Below, piece by piece: positions 8,937 to 17,522 of a stretch of 64,000 nt of DNA; positions within the stretch are counted from its first letter, which is position 1, and every line of letters starts with the position of its first letter. The position numbers and the translations under genes were made by a program. The stretch lies in NCBI GenBank assembly GCA_036656795.1, contig JAVXHR010000003.1, positions 62,001-126,000 on the forward strand. Reading direction: 5' to 3'. The notes beneath the pieces were generated by a model. It was not told the DNA's origin. It saw only the letters and a list, made by a program, of their open reading frames with translations, and did not search any database. The DNA comes from CAUPWF01 sp036656795. Lineage in GTDB: Bacteria; Bacillota; Clostridia; Lachnospirales; Lachnospiraceae.

Positions 8937-9036
8937 CAGATGTTCCAATAAAAAAACAAAAGAGTTTCAAATTAAGGTTGACGAAAGACAGAAAAGATGG
9001 CACTCTTACCTTATAGAGTTAGGGGGGACACGAACC

Positions 9037-10686
9037 ATGGAGAATAAAAAGACAAATAAAGTATATGTGGTTGGACATAAGAATCCTGATACAGATTCTA
9101 TTTGTTCCGTAATTGCGTATGCAAATTTAAAGAAAGTGCTTACAGGAAGAGAATATGTTGCAAAGCGTGCAGGACAGTTAAATGAAGAAACACAGTATGT
9201 ATTAAACCGATTTGGAGCTGCTCCACCGGCATTATTAACAAATGTTCGACTTCAGGTAAAAGACATTGCCATTCATCGAATGGCAGGGATTATGAGCAAT
9301 GTGTCAATTAAAGAAGCGTGGGAATTGATGAAGAAAGAGAATATGAAGACATTACCAATTACACGCGAGGACAAATTAGAAGGGCTGATTACCATTGGCG
9401 ATATTGCAACCTCTTATATGGACGTATATGAGAGTACCATATTGGCAACTGCACGTACGCAATATCGTAATATTGTCAGTACATTAAATGGAACTATGAT
9501 TACAGGGAATGAGCATGGTTATTTTGTGAATGGGAAAGTAGTGATTGCCGCATCCAGTCCGGAGTTGATGGAGAATTTTATTGAAAAAGATGATTTGGTT
9601 ATTCTTGGCAACCGATATGAATCACAATTGTGTGCATTAGAGATGGATGCCAGCTGTCTGGTAATCTGTCAAGGAGTTGAAATCTCAAAGACAATTAAAA
9701 AGATGGCGGAGACACGCAGTATTGTTGTAATTAGTACTCCACATGATACGTTTACGGCAGCCAGACTTATTAACCAAAGTATTCCGGTAAAACATTTTAT
9801 GAGTCGTGAAAATTTAACTGTATTTTCAGCTACAGATTATGTGGAAGATATAAAAGATGTTATGACAAAAAAAAGATATCGTGATTTTCCTGTGGTTGAC
9901 AAAAGAGAACGATTTATGGGATTTATATCCAGACGTCGTATTATGGATTCGGGGAAAAAACAAGTAATCCTCATTGATCATAATGAGAAAACGCAGGCAG
10001 TTGATGGGATTGAGGAAGCGGAGATTCTAGAGATCATTGATCACCATAGACTTGGCAGTATTGAAACCATGGGTCCTGTTTATTTTCGCAATCAACCGGT
10101 GGGTTGTACTGCTACGATTATCTACCAGATGTATGGTGAATCAAATCAAACAATAGATGCAACAATTGCCGCACTTTTATGTAGTGCTATTGTTTCTGAC
10201 ACATTGATGTTCCGTTCACCAACCTGTACAGAGATGGATAAAAATGCTGCAGAAGAATTAGCACGAATTGCGGATTTAAGCATAGAAGAATTGGCACGAG
10301 ATATGTTCAATGCGGGAAGCAATTTAAAAGGAAAGACGGCAGAAGAAATTTGCTTTCAAGATTTCAAACAGTTTTCTGTTAATGGAGAGACAGTTGGTGT
10401 TGGACAGATGAATTCTATGAATATAGATGAATTACAAGAAGTGAAAGAGAGTGTAGCACCTTATATGAAGAAAGCGATGAAAGACCAGCGTTTGGATAAG
10501 TTTTTCTATATGCTAACGAATATCATTGAGGAGTCTACGGAGTTATTATGCTGTGGAATGGGTGCTAAGGAGTTGATTATAGATGCATTTGATTTATCGG
10601 AAGAAATAGATGATATTGTTTTAAAAGATGTGGTTTCTCGCAAAAAACAATTAGTTCCAACAATTGTAAGTTCGTTACAACAATAG
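9037..10686 (+). CDS. ppaC: CBS/DRTGG-regulated manganese-dependent inorganic pyrophosphatase
   Basis: This family II pyrophosphatase hydrolyses PPi with Mn/Co in the cytoplasm. The 549-residue protein has the DHH domain start GHKNPDTDSICSVIAYA (about 13-29). A regulatory insert follows with two CBS motifs around a DRTGG domain (about 70-300). The DHH metal motif IIDHHRLG lies near residue 334, and a DHHA2 domain completes the protein. In characterised clostridial members the CBS insert binds adenine nucleotides (AMP/ADP inhibit, diadenosine polyphosphates activate); that is family knowledge. The ribosome site AGGGGGG precedes the ATG. The flavoprotein gene follows after 8 bases. Confidence 0.93.
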   Translation: MENKKTNKVYVVGHKNPDTDSICSVIAYANLKKVLTGREYVAKRAGQLNEETQYVLNRFGAAPPALLTNVRLQVKDIAIHRMAGIMSNVSIKEAWELMKKENMKTLPITREDKLEGLITIGDIATSYMDVYESTILATARTQYRNIVSTLNGTMITGNEHGYFVNGKVVIAASSPELMENFIEKDDLVILGNRYESQLCALEMDASCLVICQGVEISKTIKKMAETRSIVVISTPHDTFTAARLINQSIPVKHFMSRENLTVFSATDYVEDIKDVMTKKRYRDFPVVDKRERFMGFISRRRIMDSGKKQVILIDHNEKTQAVDGIEEAEILEIIDHHRLGSIETMGPVYFRNQPVGCTATIIYQMYGESNQTIDATIAALLCSAIVSDTLMFRSPTCTEMDKNAAEELARIADLSIEELARDMFNAGSNLKGKTAEEICFQDFKQFSVNGETVGVGQMNSMNIDELQEVKESVAPYMKKAMKDQRLDKFFYMLTNIIEESTELLCCGMGAKELIIDAFDLSEEIDDIVLKDVVSRKKQLVPTIVSSLQQ

Positions 10687-10694
10687 GAGAAAAA

Positions 10695-11282
10695 ATGGAA
10701 AAACAAATATGGAAAGCCGGGAATATGCTTTATCCACTGCCTGCAGTTATGGTTAGTACCGGAGATAACAAGGGAGACACAAATATCTTAACAGTTGCTT
10801 GGACGGGGACGGTATGTACAGATCCGGCCATGCTATACATATCAGTTCGACCGGAACGACATTCCTATCGTATGATAAAGGAGAGTGGAGAATTTGTAGT
10901 AAATCTAACGACAAAATCATTGGCTCATGCGGTAGATTATTGTGGTGTGCGTTCCGGAAGAGATGTAGATAAGTGGAAAGAAACACGATTGACAAAAGGC
11001 AAGGCAGATTCATTAACCTATGCCCCAATTATTGAAGAATGCCCTGTCAATATTGAGTGTAAAGTGACAGATATTAAAGAGTTGGGCTCTCATCATATGT
11101 TTCTCGCTAAAGTGCAGGCAGTACAGGTAAGCGAAGCATATATGAATACAAAGAATAAATTCGAATTAAATAAAGCGGGATTGCTTGTGTATTCTCACGG
11201 AGAGTATCTGGAATTAGGAAAAACAATAGGAAGTTTTGGCTATAGCGTGAAACGTAAAAAATCTCGTTTTCATAAAAAATAA
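10695..11282 (+). CDS. Flavin reductase-like FMN-binding protein
   Basis: The 195-residue cytoplasmic protein belongs to the flavin reductase-like, FMN-binding split-barrel family. Visible marks are the N-terminal YPLPAVMVSTGD segment, the ILTVAWTGTVCTDPAMLYISVRP strand pair typical of this fold, and SGEFVVNL. Members bind FMN and often act as NAD(P)H:flavin or electron-carrier proteins in anaerobes; the partner here is unknown. It starts 8 bases after ppaC with AGGAG upstream and is probably translated from the same transcript. Confidence 0.88.
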   Translation: MEKQIWKAGNMLYPLPAVMVSTGDNKGDTNILTVAWTGTVCTDPAMLYISVRPERHSYRMIKESGEFVVNLTTKSLAHAVDYCGVRSGRDVDKWKETRLTKGKADSLTYAPIIEECPVNIECKVTDIKELGSHHMFLAKVQAVQVSEAYMNTKNKFELNKAGLLVYSHGEYLELGKTIGSFGYSVKRKKSRFHKK

Positions 11283-11300
11283 TTTTTTTTATATTTTCCT

Positions 11301-11328
11301 TTGACATTTACAGATTGTTTGATATAAT
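11301..11328 (+). promoter_or_regulatory. Strong sigma-A promoter of the tRNA pair
   Basis: A perfect TTGACA (11301-11306) and a perfect TATAAT (11323-11328) are separated by 16 bases. The tRNA-Gln begins 21 bases after the -10 element, as expected for a stable-RNA transcription unit. Confidence 0.9.
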
Positions 11329-11349
11329 ATAAAAGTCATGTAAATGCAA

Positions 11350-11420
11350 TGCGGATTGGTGTAATGGTAGCACATCAGACTCTGACTCTGCTAGTAAAGG
11401 TTCAAATCCTTTATCCGTAG
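11350..11420 (+). tRNA. tRNA-Gln (anticodon CTG)
   Basis: The 71-base sequence folds as a cloverleaf: acceptor TGCGGAT with ATCCGTA, a U1-A72 first pair typical of glutamine tRNAs, and a T arm AAAGG-TTCAAAT-CCTTT. The anticodon loop CTCTGAC gives anticodon CTG. The top pair of the anticodon stem (27-43) is a U-C mismatch. CCA is not encoded. It reads the minor CAG codon; a TTG-anticodon partner must lie elsewhere. Confidence 0.88.
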
Positions 11421-11448
11421 TTCTTTTATTTATGTGTAGAGATGTTTT

Positions 11449-11522
11449 CGGAGTGTGGCTCAGCTTGGTAGAGCGTTGCGTTCGGGACGCAGAGGTCGCA
11501 AGTTCGAATCTTGTCACTCCGA
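11449..11522 (+). tRNA. tRNA-Pro (anticodon CGG)
   Basis: The acceptor CGGAGTG pairs with CACTCCG, followed by discriminator A. The anticodon loop TTCGGGA sits on a TTGCG/CGCAG stem. The T loop TTCGAAT is canonical. CCA is not encoded. It shares the upstream promoter with the tRNA-Gln and ends just before a strong hairpin. Confidence 0.95.
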
Positions 11523-11529
11523 CTAAAAA

Positions 11530-11573
11530 AGATGCTTCAAATCCTTTTGTAAGGGATTTGAAGCATCTTTTTA
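11530..11573. terminator. Terminator of the tRNA unit, shared with katA
   Basis: GATGCTTCAAATCC pairs with GGATTTGAAGCATC across a 9-base loop, with A6 on the left and T5 on the right. It can end both the tRNA transcript and the oppositely directed katA transcript. Confidence 0.9.
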
Positions 11574-11589
11574 TCTTTTAATTTTTAAA

Positions 11590-13095
11590 TTAAGAATTCA
11601 AGGTCATCTCAATGAGAGATTTATGGTTGCCTTTTGCCAATTCCTTTACATGTTGTAGATCTAACCCCATAGCTTCAGTTATTCGCTCGCCATAGGAGAT
11701 ATCTGCCCAATAACAGTGTACTGCGTGGCGATATTTAATATTGTCGGTAACAGATTCAATATTGCGGGCAGTATTTTCGATTAATAATTGTTTCTTATCT
11801 TCTGACATTACACGCCAAAGGTCTCCACCAGCTTTAAAACAGTCATCGGTAGGATCATCTTGAGGATCATAAGCATACATCGCACCTGATAGGTCAAGAG
11901 GTGGTTCCATAACTTCCGGTTGCGCAGCCCATTCGCCCATGCTATTTGGTGAATAGGCAGGAGTCCCTCCATAGTTAGCATCTGTACGCATGAATCCATC
12001 ACGATGATAGTCATGAACCTCTGTTTTCGCACGATTAACGGGAATCTGATTGTAATTTACACCAAGACGATATCGCTGTGCGTCTCCATACGCAAAAAGA
12101 CGGCCTTGGAGAAATTTATCAGGGGAAAATCCAATACCAGGAACTACATGGGCAGGAGTAAATGCAGATTGCTCTACTTCTGCAAAATAGTTCTCAGGAT
12201 TTCTATTTAATTCCAGTATGCCCACTTCGTGAAGTGGAAATTCAGAATGTTTCCAGATTTTTGTAATATCAAAAGGATTTTCATAATGATTCTTTGCTTG
12301 TTCTTCAGTCATAATCTGTACATACATAGTCCAACGTGGCATCTCACCTTTTTCAATAGAACTGTACAAGTCACGTCCACTACTCTCGCGATCGCTAGCC
12401 ACAACAGCAGCAGCTTCTTCGTCGGTTAGATTCATAATGCCCTGGTTGGTCTTAAAATGAAATTTACACCATACACGTTGGTTTTTTTCGTTATAAAAGC
12501 TATAGGTGTGTTCTCCGAAGAAGTGCATGTGACGAAAATCTGTAGGAATACCTCGATCGGACATAACAATTGTGGTTTGGTGGAATGTCTCCGGTAATAA
12601 GGTCCAAAAATCCCAGTTGTTTTGTGCAGATCGCATTCCGGTTTTGGGGTCACGTTTTACAGCACGATTCAAATCAGGAAAATTATGTACATCTCGAAGA
12701 AAGAAGGTCGGTGTGTTGTTTCCTACCATATCCCAGTTCCCTTCTTCTGTATAGAACTTTACAGCAACTCCACGAATATCACGTTCTGCATCAGCAGCTC
12801 CACGTTCACCTGCTACGGTTGAAAAACGGACAAAAAGATCTGTACTTGTTCCGAGCTGTAATACTTTTGCTTTTGTCCATTGGGAAATATCATGGGTACA
12901 GGTAAATGTGCCATACGCACCCCAGCCCTTCGCATGCATTCTGCGTTCCGGAATTACTTCCCGATCAAAATGTGCCAGTTTTTCCATAAGCCAGACATCT
13001 TGCATTACAACAGGACCGCGAGCCCCGGCAGTTATAGAATGTTCATTTTCGGCAACGGGTGCACCAACTTCATTTGTTAGTTTTTTCATATTCAT
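11590..13095 (-). CDS. katA: Heme catalase (small-subunit, clade 3 type)
   Basis: The enzyme splits H2O2 to water and oxygen. At 501 residues it is a complete monofunctional heme catalase. The distal-heme histidine is H54 in RRMHAKGWGAYG and the distal asparagine is N127 in VGNNTPTFFLRD. The proximal tyrosine region reads RLFAYGDAQRYRLG. AAAGGAG lies 10 bases before the chosen ATG; a second ATG is two codons in. Heme catalase is uncommon in strict anaerobes of this group. The gene stands alone between a tRNA unit and an ABC system, and its leader side carries a hairpin with a T-rich tail (13244-13272). Recent transfer is possible but not shown. Confidence 0.97.
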   Translation of the reverse strand: MNMKKLTNEVGAPVAENEHSITAGARGPVVMQDVWLMEKLAHFDREVIPERRMHAKGWGAYGTFTCTHDISQWTKAKVLQLGTSTDLFVRFSTVAGERGAADAERDIRGVAVKFYTEEGNWDMVGNNTPTFFLRDVHNFPDLNRAVKRDPKTGMRSAQNNWDFWTLLPETFHQTTIVMSDRGIPTDFRHMHFFGEHTYSFYNEKNQRVWCKFHFKTNQGIMNLTDEEAAAVVASDRESSGRDLYSSIEKGEMPRWTMYVQIMTEEQAKNHYENPFDITKIWKHSEFPLHEVGILELNRNPENYFAEVEQSAFTPAHVVPGIGFSPDKFLQGRLFAYGDAQRYRLGVNYNQIPVNRAKTEVHDYHRDGFMRTDANYGGTPAYSPNSMGEWAAQPEVMEPPLDLSGAMYAYDPQDDPTDDCFKAGGDLWRVMSEDKKQLLIENTARNIESVTDNIKYRHAVHCYWADISYGERITEAMGLDLQHVKELAKGNHKSLIEMTLNS

Positions 13096-13391
13096 ACGAT
13101 ATACACTCCTTTTCTAGTTGATTCAAATAGTAACAAAAGATTGATATAGGTACAAAATATCACAGCTTTTAACAAAATACAATAGCAGGAAGAAAATGTA
13201 ATGAAATTAAGAAAATCTAAAGAAAAAAAGAAATAAAAAATAAGGAAAGATATAGAGCTGACGTATCTTTCCAACTTTAAGTATGGTATTATATTACATA
13301 TAAATATTGTTTTCAGTTAGTCTATAAATGGTGTGTAAATTATAAAATATAGGATGATTCGTTGTGGATTATCTTCTTTGGGGGAGAAACG
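13096..13391. other. Divergent intergenic region between katA and the ABC transporter
   Basis: This 296-base AT-rich gap holds the katA ribosome site at its left end, a 9-base perfect inverted repeat at 13244-13272 and a TGG-TATTAT -10-like element at 13284-13292 for the rightward genes. No complete PerR-type operator (TTATAAT-N-ATTATAA) was seen. No open reading frame here has a credible start and ribosome site. Confidence 0.6.
13284..13292 (+). promoter_or_regulatory. Possible extended -10 of the ABC transporter operon
   Basis: TGG followed by TATTAT fits an extended -10 element about 100 bases before the ATPase start. There is no convincing -35 hexamer. Confidence 0.35.
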
Positions 13392-14096
13392 ATGGAAGAA
13401 TTCGTGAAATTAACAGAAGTAAAGAAAATTTATCATATGGGAGAAGTAGAGATTGCAGCTGCAAATGGGATTGATTTTGCAATTGATAAGGGAGAATTTG
13501 TTGTGATAGTAGGACCCAGTGGGGCGGGTAAGACTACGGTACTTAATATTCTTGGAGGAATGGATACAGTAACAAGTGGTGAAGTGCTGGTAGATGGAGT
13601 TGACATTGCAACATATAAAACTAGGCAGTTAACGGCATATCGCCGAGATGATATTGGATTTGTATTTCAGTTTTATAATCTGATTCCAAATCTGACTACA
13701 TTGGAGAATGTTGAATTAGCATTACAGATATGTAAGGAACCACGTGATGCAGCAGAAGTGCTGACAGAAGTTGGTCTGGGAGATAGACTTGGCAATTTTC
13801 CTGCACAGTTGTCCGGAGGAGAACAACAGCGTGTATCCATTGCCAGAGCTCTTGCAAAAAATCCCAAATTATTATTGTGCGATGAGCCCACAGGTGCATT
13901 AGATTATAATACAGGAAAAGCAATTTTAAAGCTTTTACAGGACACTTGTAGAGAAAAAGGAATGACGGTTATCTTAATTACCCATAATTCGGCAATTGCT
14001 CCAATGGCAGATCGTGTCATAAAGATTAAGAACGGAAGAGTTTCTAACATGATAATTAATGAAACACCAGTTTCGGTAGAGCTGATAGAATGGTAG
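13392..14096 (+). CDS. ABC transporter ATP-binding protein (MacB/LolD-like)
   Basis: The 234-residue ATPase powers the adjacent FtsX-type permease. Walker A is GPSGAGKTT (41-49), the Q-loop lies in FVFQFYNLIP, the signature is LSGGEQQR, Walker B is LLLCDEPTGALD and the H-loop histidine is in ILITHN. This pattern is that of the MacB/LolD/SalX subfamily, which works with FtsX-fold permeases in mechanotransmission rather than classical transport. The ATG at 13392 has GGGGGAGA upstream; the GTG ten codons earlier lacks a site. The permease starts just after the stop codon. Confidence 0.93.
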   Translation: MEEFVKLTEVKKIYHMGEVEIAAANGIDFAIDKGEFVVIVGPSGAGKTTVLNILGGMDTVTSGEVLVDGVDIATYKTRQLTAYRRDDIGFVFQFYNLIPNLTTLENVELALQICKEPRDAAEVLTEVGLGDRLGNFPAQLSGGEQQRVSIARALAKNPKLLLCDEPTGALDYNTGKAILKLLQDTCREKGMTVILITHNSAIAPMADRVIKIKNGRVSNMIINETPVSVELIEW

Positions 14097-14103
14097 GATG
14101 TAT

Positions 14104-17100
14104 ATGAGTAAAAAAGCACTGAGAAAAGATTTCTATATGGAGATAGTAAAAAGTCTTGGCCGCTTTCTTTCAATTTTTTTTATCGTTGCATTAGGAGTGG
14201 CGTTTTTTGCTGGAATTCGTTCTGCAGAACCTGATATGAGGCATTCTGGTGATTTTTATTTTGATGTAAATCATCTGATGGATGTGAAAGTACTTGGAAC
14301 TATGGGACTTACACAAGATGATGTTCAGGCAATTCAAAAAGTGGAGGGTATTCAAAAGGTAGAAGCAGGCTATAGTACAGATGTATTATTTCGAGATACT
14401 GATGATAGTCAAACCGTATTGCATGTAACTTCGTTATTGCCATCTCTTAATAAAATAACAGTTAGTGAGGGACGATTACCACAGACGGTTGGGGAATGTC
14501 TGATAGATGAAGATTTTATAAAACATACGGATTATCAATTGGGTGATACGATTCAATTATCTTCTGGAACAGAAGAAAAACTTACAGATACATTAAAGAC
14601 AGAACAATTAAAGATTGTGGGAATTGGAAATAGTCCTTGTTATATCTCGTTTGGGCGTGGGAATAGCGAGATTGGAACGGGAACGGTTAATGGATTTGTA
14701 ACGGTGGTACCGGAGAACTTTTCGCAAGACGTATATTCAGAAATCTATGCCAGTGTTAAAGGGGCAAAAGATACAATCTCCTTTACGAAAGCATATAAAG
14801 ACAAGGTAAAATATGCATTAGATAACGTAGAGGATATTTCAAAAACACGTTGTAATATACGTCAGGAAAGTATTAAAGAGGAAGCAAATGCAGAATTAGA
14901 TAAGGCAAAACAAGAATTAGCAGATGGAAAAGCAGAAGCTAATACAAAATTAGCAGAGGCAAAAGCAACATTAGATGATGGAATGACCCAGCTTTTAAAT
15001 GCAAAAGAAGATATTACAAGTGGAGAACAGTCCATTGCATCAGCAAAAAGACAACTTGCAAGTAAACAAAAAGAATTAAAGTCTGCAAGTGCTACATATC
15101 AATCAGGAGTTGCACAGTTAAACAAGGGAAAGGAAGAGTTGGCAGCCCAGACAGCAACTTATGAGGAGAAGAAAGTACAAGCAGAACCACAGATTCAAGC
15201 GGGTGAAACGCAGATAGCAGCAGCGCGTACACAATTAGATGAACAGTGGAAACAATATGAGGCTTTTCCGGATAAAACCATACCGGAAGCGCAAGGAATG
15301 TTGGCAGGATTAGAACAGGCAGAACAATCGCTACAAGTGCAGATTCAGACACTGGAAGAGATGAAAGCACAACTTGCACAAGGTGGAGAAGCGATTGGTC
15401 AGGCAGAAGCACAGATAGCAGCCAATGAAAGTCGGTTAGCAGATGCAAAAGCACAGATAGAATCCGGAAAAAGTCAGATTAATGCAGGCTGGAGAGAACT
15501 GAACAAACAAGATAAGAAACTACAGGATGGAAGACAGACGCTTGTTTCAAAAGAAACAGAATTAGCAGAGGGACAGGCAACATATAACGAGGAAAAGATC
15601 AAAGCAGAGAAAGAGATAGCGGATGGAGAAGCAAAGATTGCAGATGCACAACAAAAGATTGACGAGATAGAATTGCCAAAGTGGTATGTACAAGACAGAA
15701 CCGCATTGCCTGAGTACAATGGATACGGAGAAAATGCGGACCGTATGCGAGCAATAGGACGCGTATTTCCGGTTTTATTTTTCTTGGTTGCCGCATTGAT
15801 TAGTTTGACTACAATGACACGTATGGTAGAAGAACAAAGAGTTCAAATTGGGACACTGAAGGCACTGGGGTATGGAAAGTATGCTATTGCGGGAAAATAT
15901 CTTAATTATGCATTTTTGGCAACGCTTGGGGGAAGCATCTTTGGAGTTCTCGTTGGAGAAAAAGTGCTACCCTATATTATCATCTATGCTTATGGAATTA
16001 TGTACCTGCATATGCCACATATTATCATTCCGTATAATGTGAAATATGGGGTGATAGCAACGGTTGCAGCACTTGCATGTACCATAGCGGCCACATTGAT
16101 GGCATGCTATAAAGAACTTGCGACCACACCGTCGGTGTTAATGAGACCACCTGCACCAAAGCAAGGGAAACGGGTCTTTATGGAACGCATTACATTCATA
16201 TGGAAACATCTGAGCTTTAGTTGGAAATCCACTATACGTAATCTGATTCGTTATAAAAAACGATTTTTTATGACGGTTTTTGGCATTGGTGGTTGTATGG
16301 CATTGATGTTAGTGGGATTTGGTTTAAAAGATTCCGTGTTTGATATTGCTGACATTCAATATGCGGAGATTCAATTGTATGATGGGGCCACTTATCTCAA
16401 AGATAATATTACTGATGTACAGCGAGAGGCGTTATCAAGCTACATTTCTAAAGAAGGTAAGATTCAAAACTATATGAGGGGATATATGAAGAATATTACC
16501 ATAGGAAATGAGGGCGTTGAAAAAGATGTTTATGTGATGGTGCCTGAAAAAGCAGAAGAAATAAAAGAATATGTTGTACTTCAAGATCGTATTACAAACG
16601 AATTCTATGAGTTACAAGATGAGGGTGCGATTATTACAGAAAAGATGGCAAAGATGTTATCCGTTAAAAAAGGAGATACAATCTATATTAAAGATAGCAA
16701 GACGGAGAAGAAATCTGTAAAGATCGTAGAAATCTGTGAAAATTACATGGGACATTATCTTTACCTGACTCCAAAGCTTTATCAGGAAATCTACGGGAAA
16801 GCACCAATTTATAATACGATTTTATTTAAAATGCATCAAAACGATAAACAACAGTTGTTAGAGGTGGGACAAAAGATGTTGTCTTATAAAGGCGTTTTGA
16901 ATGTAAATTATACAAATAGTATTCGTAAGCAACTAGATGATATGCTGAAAAGTTTGAATTTGGTTATTATTGTATTGATTGTATCGGCCGGTATGTTAGC
17001 ATTTGTAGTATTATATGATTTGAATAATATTAACATTAATGAACGACAGCGGGAACTGGCAACTTTAAAAGTGCTTGGGTTTTATGATGGAGAAGTAGGC

Positions 17101-17355
17101 GCTTATGTCTATCGGGAGAATATTCTGCTGACGATGATAGGAGCGTTGGTTGGTTGTGGTATGGGTAAGGTTTTACATCGATTCATTGTAGTAACTGTTG
17201 AAGTGGACGGGGCAATGTTTGGTCGTAATATCAACCTGCCGAGTTACATATACAGTGCATTATTTACCATTGGATTCGCACTATTTGTAAATTGGGTCAT
17301 GTACTTTAAATTAAAGAAAATAGATATGGTAGAGTCTTTAAAGAGTGTAGAATAA
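14104..17355 (+). CDS. Large FtsX-like ABC permease with a long extracellular coiled coil
   Basis: The protein has 1083 residues. It has an N-terminal membrane segment (LSIFFIVALGVAFFAGI), an extracytoplasmic MacB-like domain, then about 270 residues (around 260-530) rich in A, E, K and Q with spaced leucines that read as a long coiled coil. Membrane segments follow around residues 553-690 with the FtsX hallmark EEQRVQIGTLKALGYGK, then a second FtsX block near the C-terminus (ERQRELATLKVLGFYDGEV). Two FtsX halves in one chain match the duplicated permeases of Firmicutes that, with a LolD-like ATPase, export or detach surface-active compounds; the exact cargo is unknown. AGGA lies 5 bases before the ATG at 14104, so this start is favoured over 14098. 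Confidence 0.88.
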   Translation: MSKKALRKDFYMEIVKSLGRFLSIFFIVALGVAFFAGIRSAEPDMRHSGDFYFDVNHLMDVKVLGTMGLTQDDVQAIQKVEGIQKVEAGYSTDVLFRDTDDSQTVLHVTSLLPSLNKITVSEGRLPQTVGECLIDEDFIKHTDYQLGDTIQLSSGTEEKLTDTLKTEQLKIVGIGNSPCYISFGRGNSEIGTGTVNGFVTVVPENFSQDVYSEIYASVKGAKDTISFTKAYKDKVKYALDNVEDISKTRCNIRQESIKEEANAELDKAKQELADGKAEANTKLAEAKATLDDGMTQLLNAKEDITSGEQSIASAKRQLASKQKELKSASATYQSGVAQLNKGKEELAAQTATYEEKKVQAEPQIQAGETQIAAARTQLDEQWKQYEAFPDKTIPEAQGMLAGLEQAEQSLQVQIQTLEEMKAQLAQGGEAIGQAEAQIAANESRLADAKAQIESGKSQINAGWRELNKQDKKLQDGRQTLVSKETELAEGQATYNEEKIKAEKEIADGEAKIADAQQKIDEIELPKWYVQDRTALPEYNGYGENADRMRAIGRVFPVLFFLVAALISLTTMTRMVEEQRVQIGTLKALGYGKYAIAGKYLNYAFLATLGGSIFGVLVGEKVLPYIIIYAYGIMYLHMPHIIIPYNVKYGVIATVAALACTIAATLMACYKELATTPSVLMRPPAPKQGKRVFMERITFIWKHLSFSWKSTIRNLIRYKKRFFMTVFGIGGCMALMLVGFGLKDSVFDIADIQYAEIQLYDGATYLKDNITDVQREALSSYISKEGKIQNYMRGYMKNITIGNEGVEKDVYVMVPEKAEEIKEYVVLQDRITNEFYELQDEGAIITEKMAKMLSVKKGDTIYIKDSKTEKKSVKIVEICENYMGHYLYLTPKLYQEIYGKAPIYNTILFKMHQNDKQQLLEVGQKMLSYKGVLNVNYTNSIRKQLDDMLKSLNLVIIVLIVSAGMLAFVVLYDLNNININERQRELATLKVLGFYDGEVGAYVYRENILLTMIGALVGCGMGKVLHRFIVVTVEVDGAMFGRNINLPSYIYSALFTIGFALFVNWVMYFKLKKIDMVESLKSVE

Positions 17356-17394
17356 TCTTTAGTTTATGAAAAATTTATATATTTAATACAATTA

Positions 17395-17421
17395 TTAGCA
17401 CTCTTATTAAAAGAGTGCTAA
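17395..17421. promoter_or_regulatory. CIRCE operator (HrcA binding site)
   Basis: TTAGCACTC-N9-GAGTGCTAA is a perfect match to the CIRCE inverted repeat bound by the heat-shock repressor HrcA. It sits 7 bases before the -35 hexamer of the htpG promoter, so HrcA should repress htpG. Confidence 0.97.
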
Positions 17422-17428
17422 TTTTCTA

Positions 17429-17457
17429 TTGACATTTAAAAAGTTACGTATTAATAT
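17429..17457 (+). promoter_or_regulatory. Sigma-A promoter of htpG
   Basis: TTGACA (17429-17434) and TAATAT (17452-17457) have the ideal 17-base spacing. The promoter lies directly downstream of the CIRCE element and about 65 bases before the htpG ATG. Confidence 0.85.
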
Positions 17458-17522
17458 ATGACATAGGCGATAGACGTATAGTGTTCTATGGCAATATCTT
17501 ACAATAAAGGAGCTGTTATTAT

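Noticed and set aside
11449..11522. Integration site for a mobile element at the tRNA-Pro
   Set aside because: No integrase and no direct repeat of the tRNA 3' end was found around katA, so an element boundary cannot be supported.
12570..12905. Long plus-strand reading frame of 111 codons inside katA
   Set aside because: It lies antisense to a fully conserved catalase, has no ribosome site and its translation has no protein-like features; it is a shadow frame.
13096..13391. PerR or Rex operator upstream of katA
   Set aside because: Only half-sites such as TTAACAAA are present; no full inverted consensus was found.
15092..15454. Minus-strand reading frame of 120 codons rich in L, S and V within the permease
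   Set aside because: It is the complement of the A/E/K/Q-rich coiled-coil codons, which yields an apparent hydrophobic protein by composition only.
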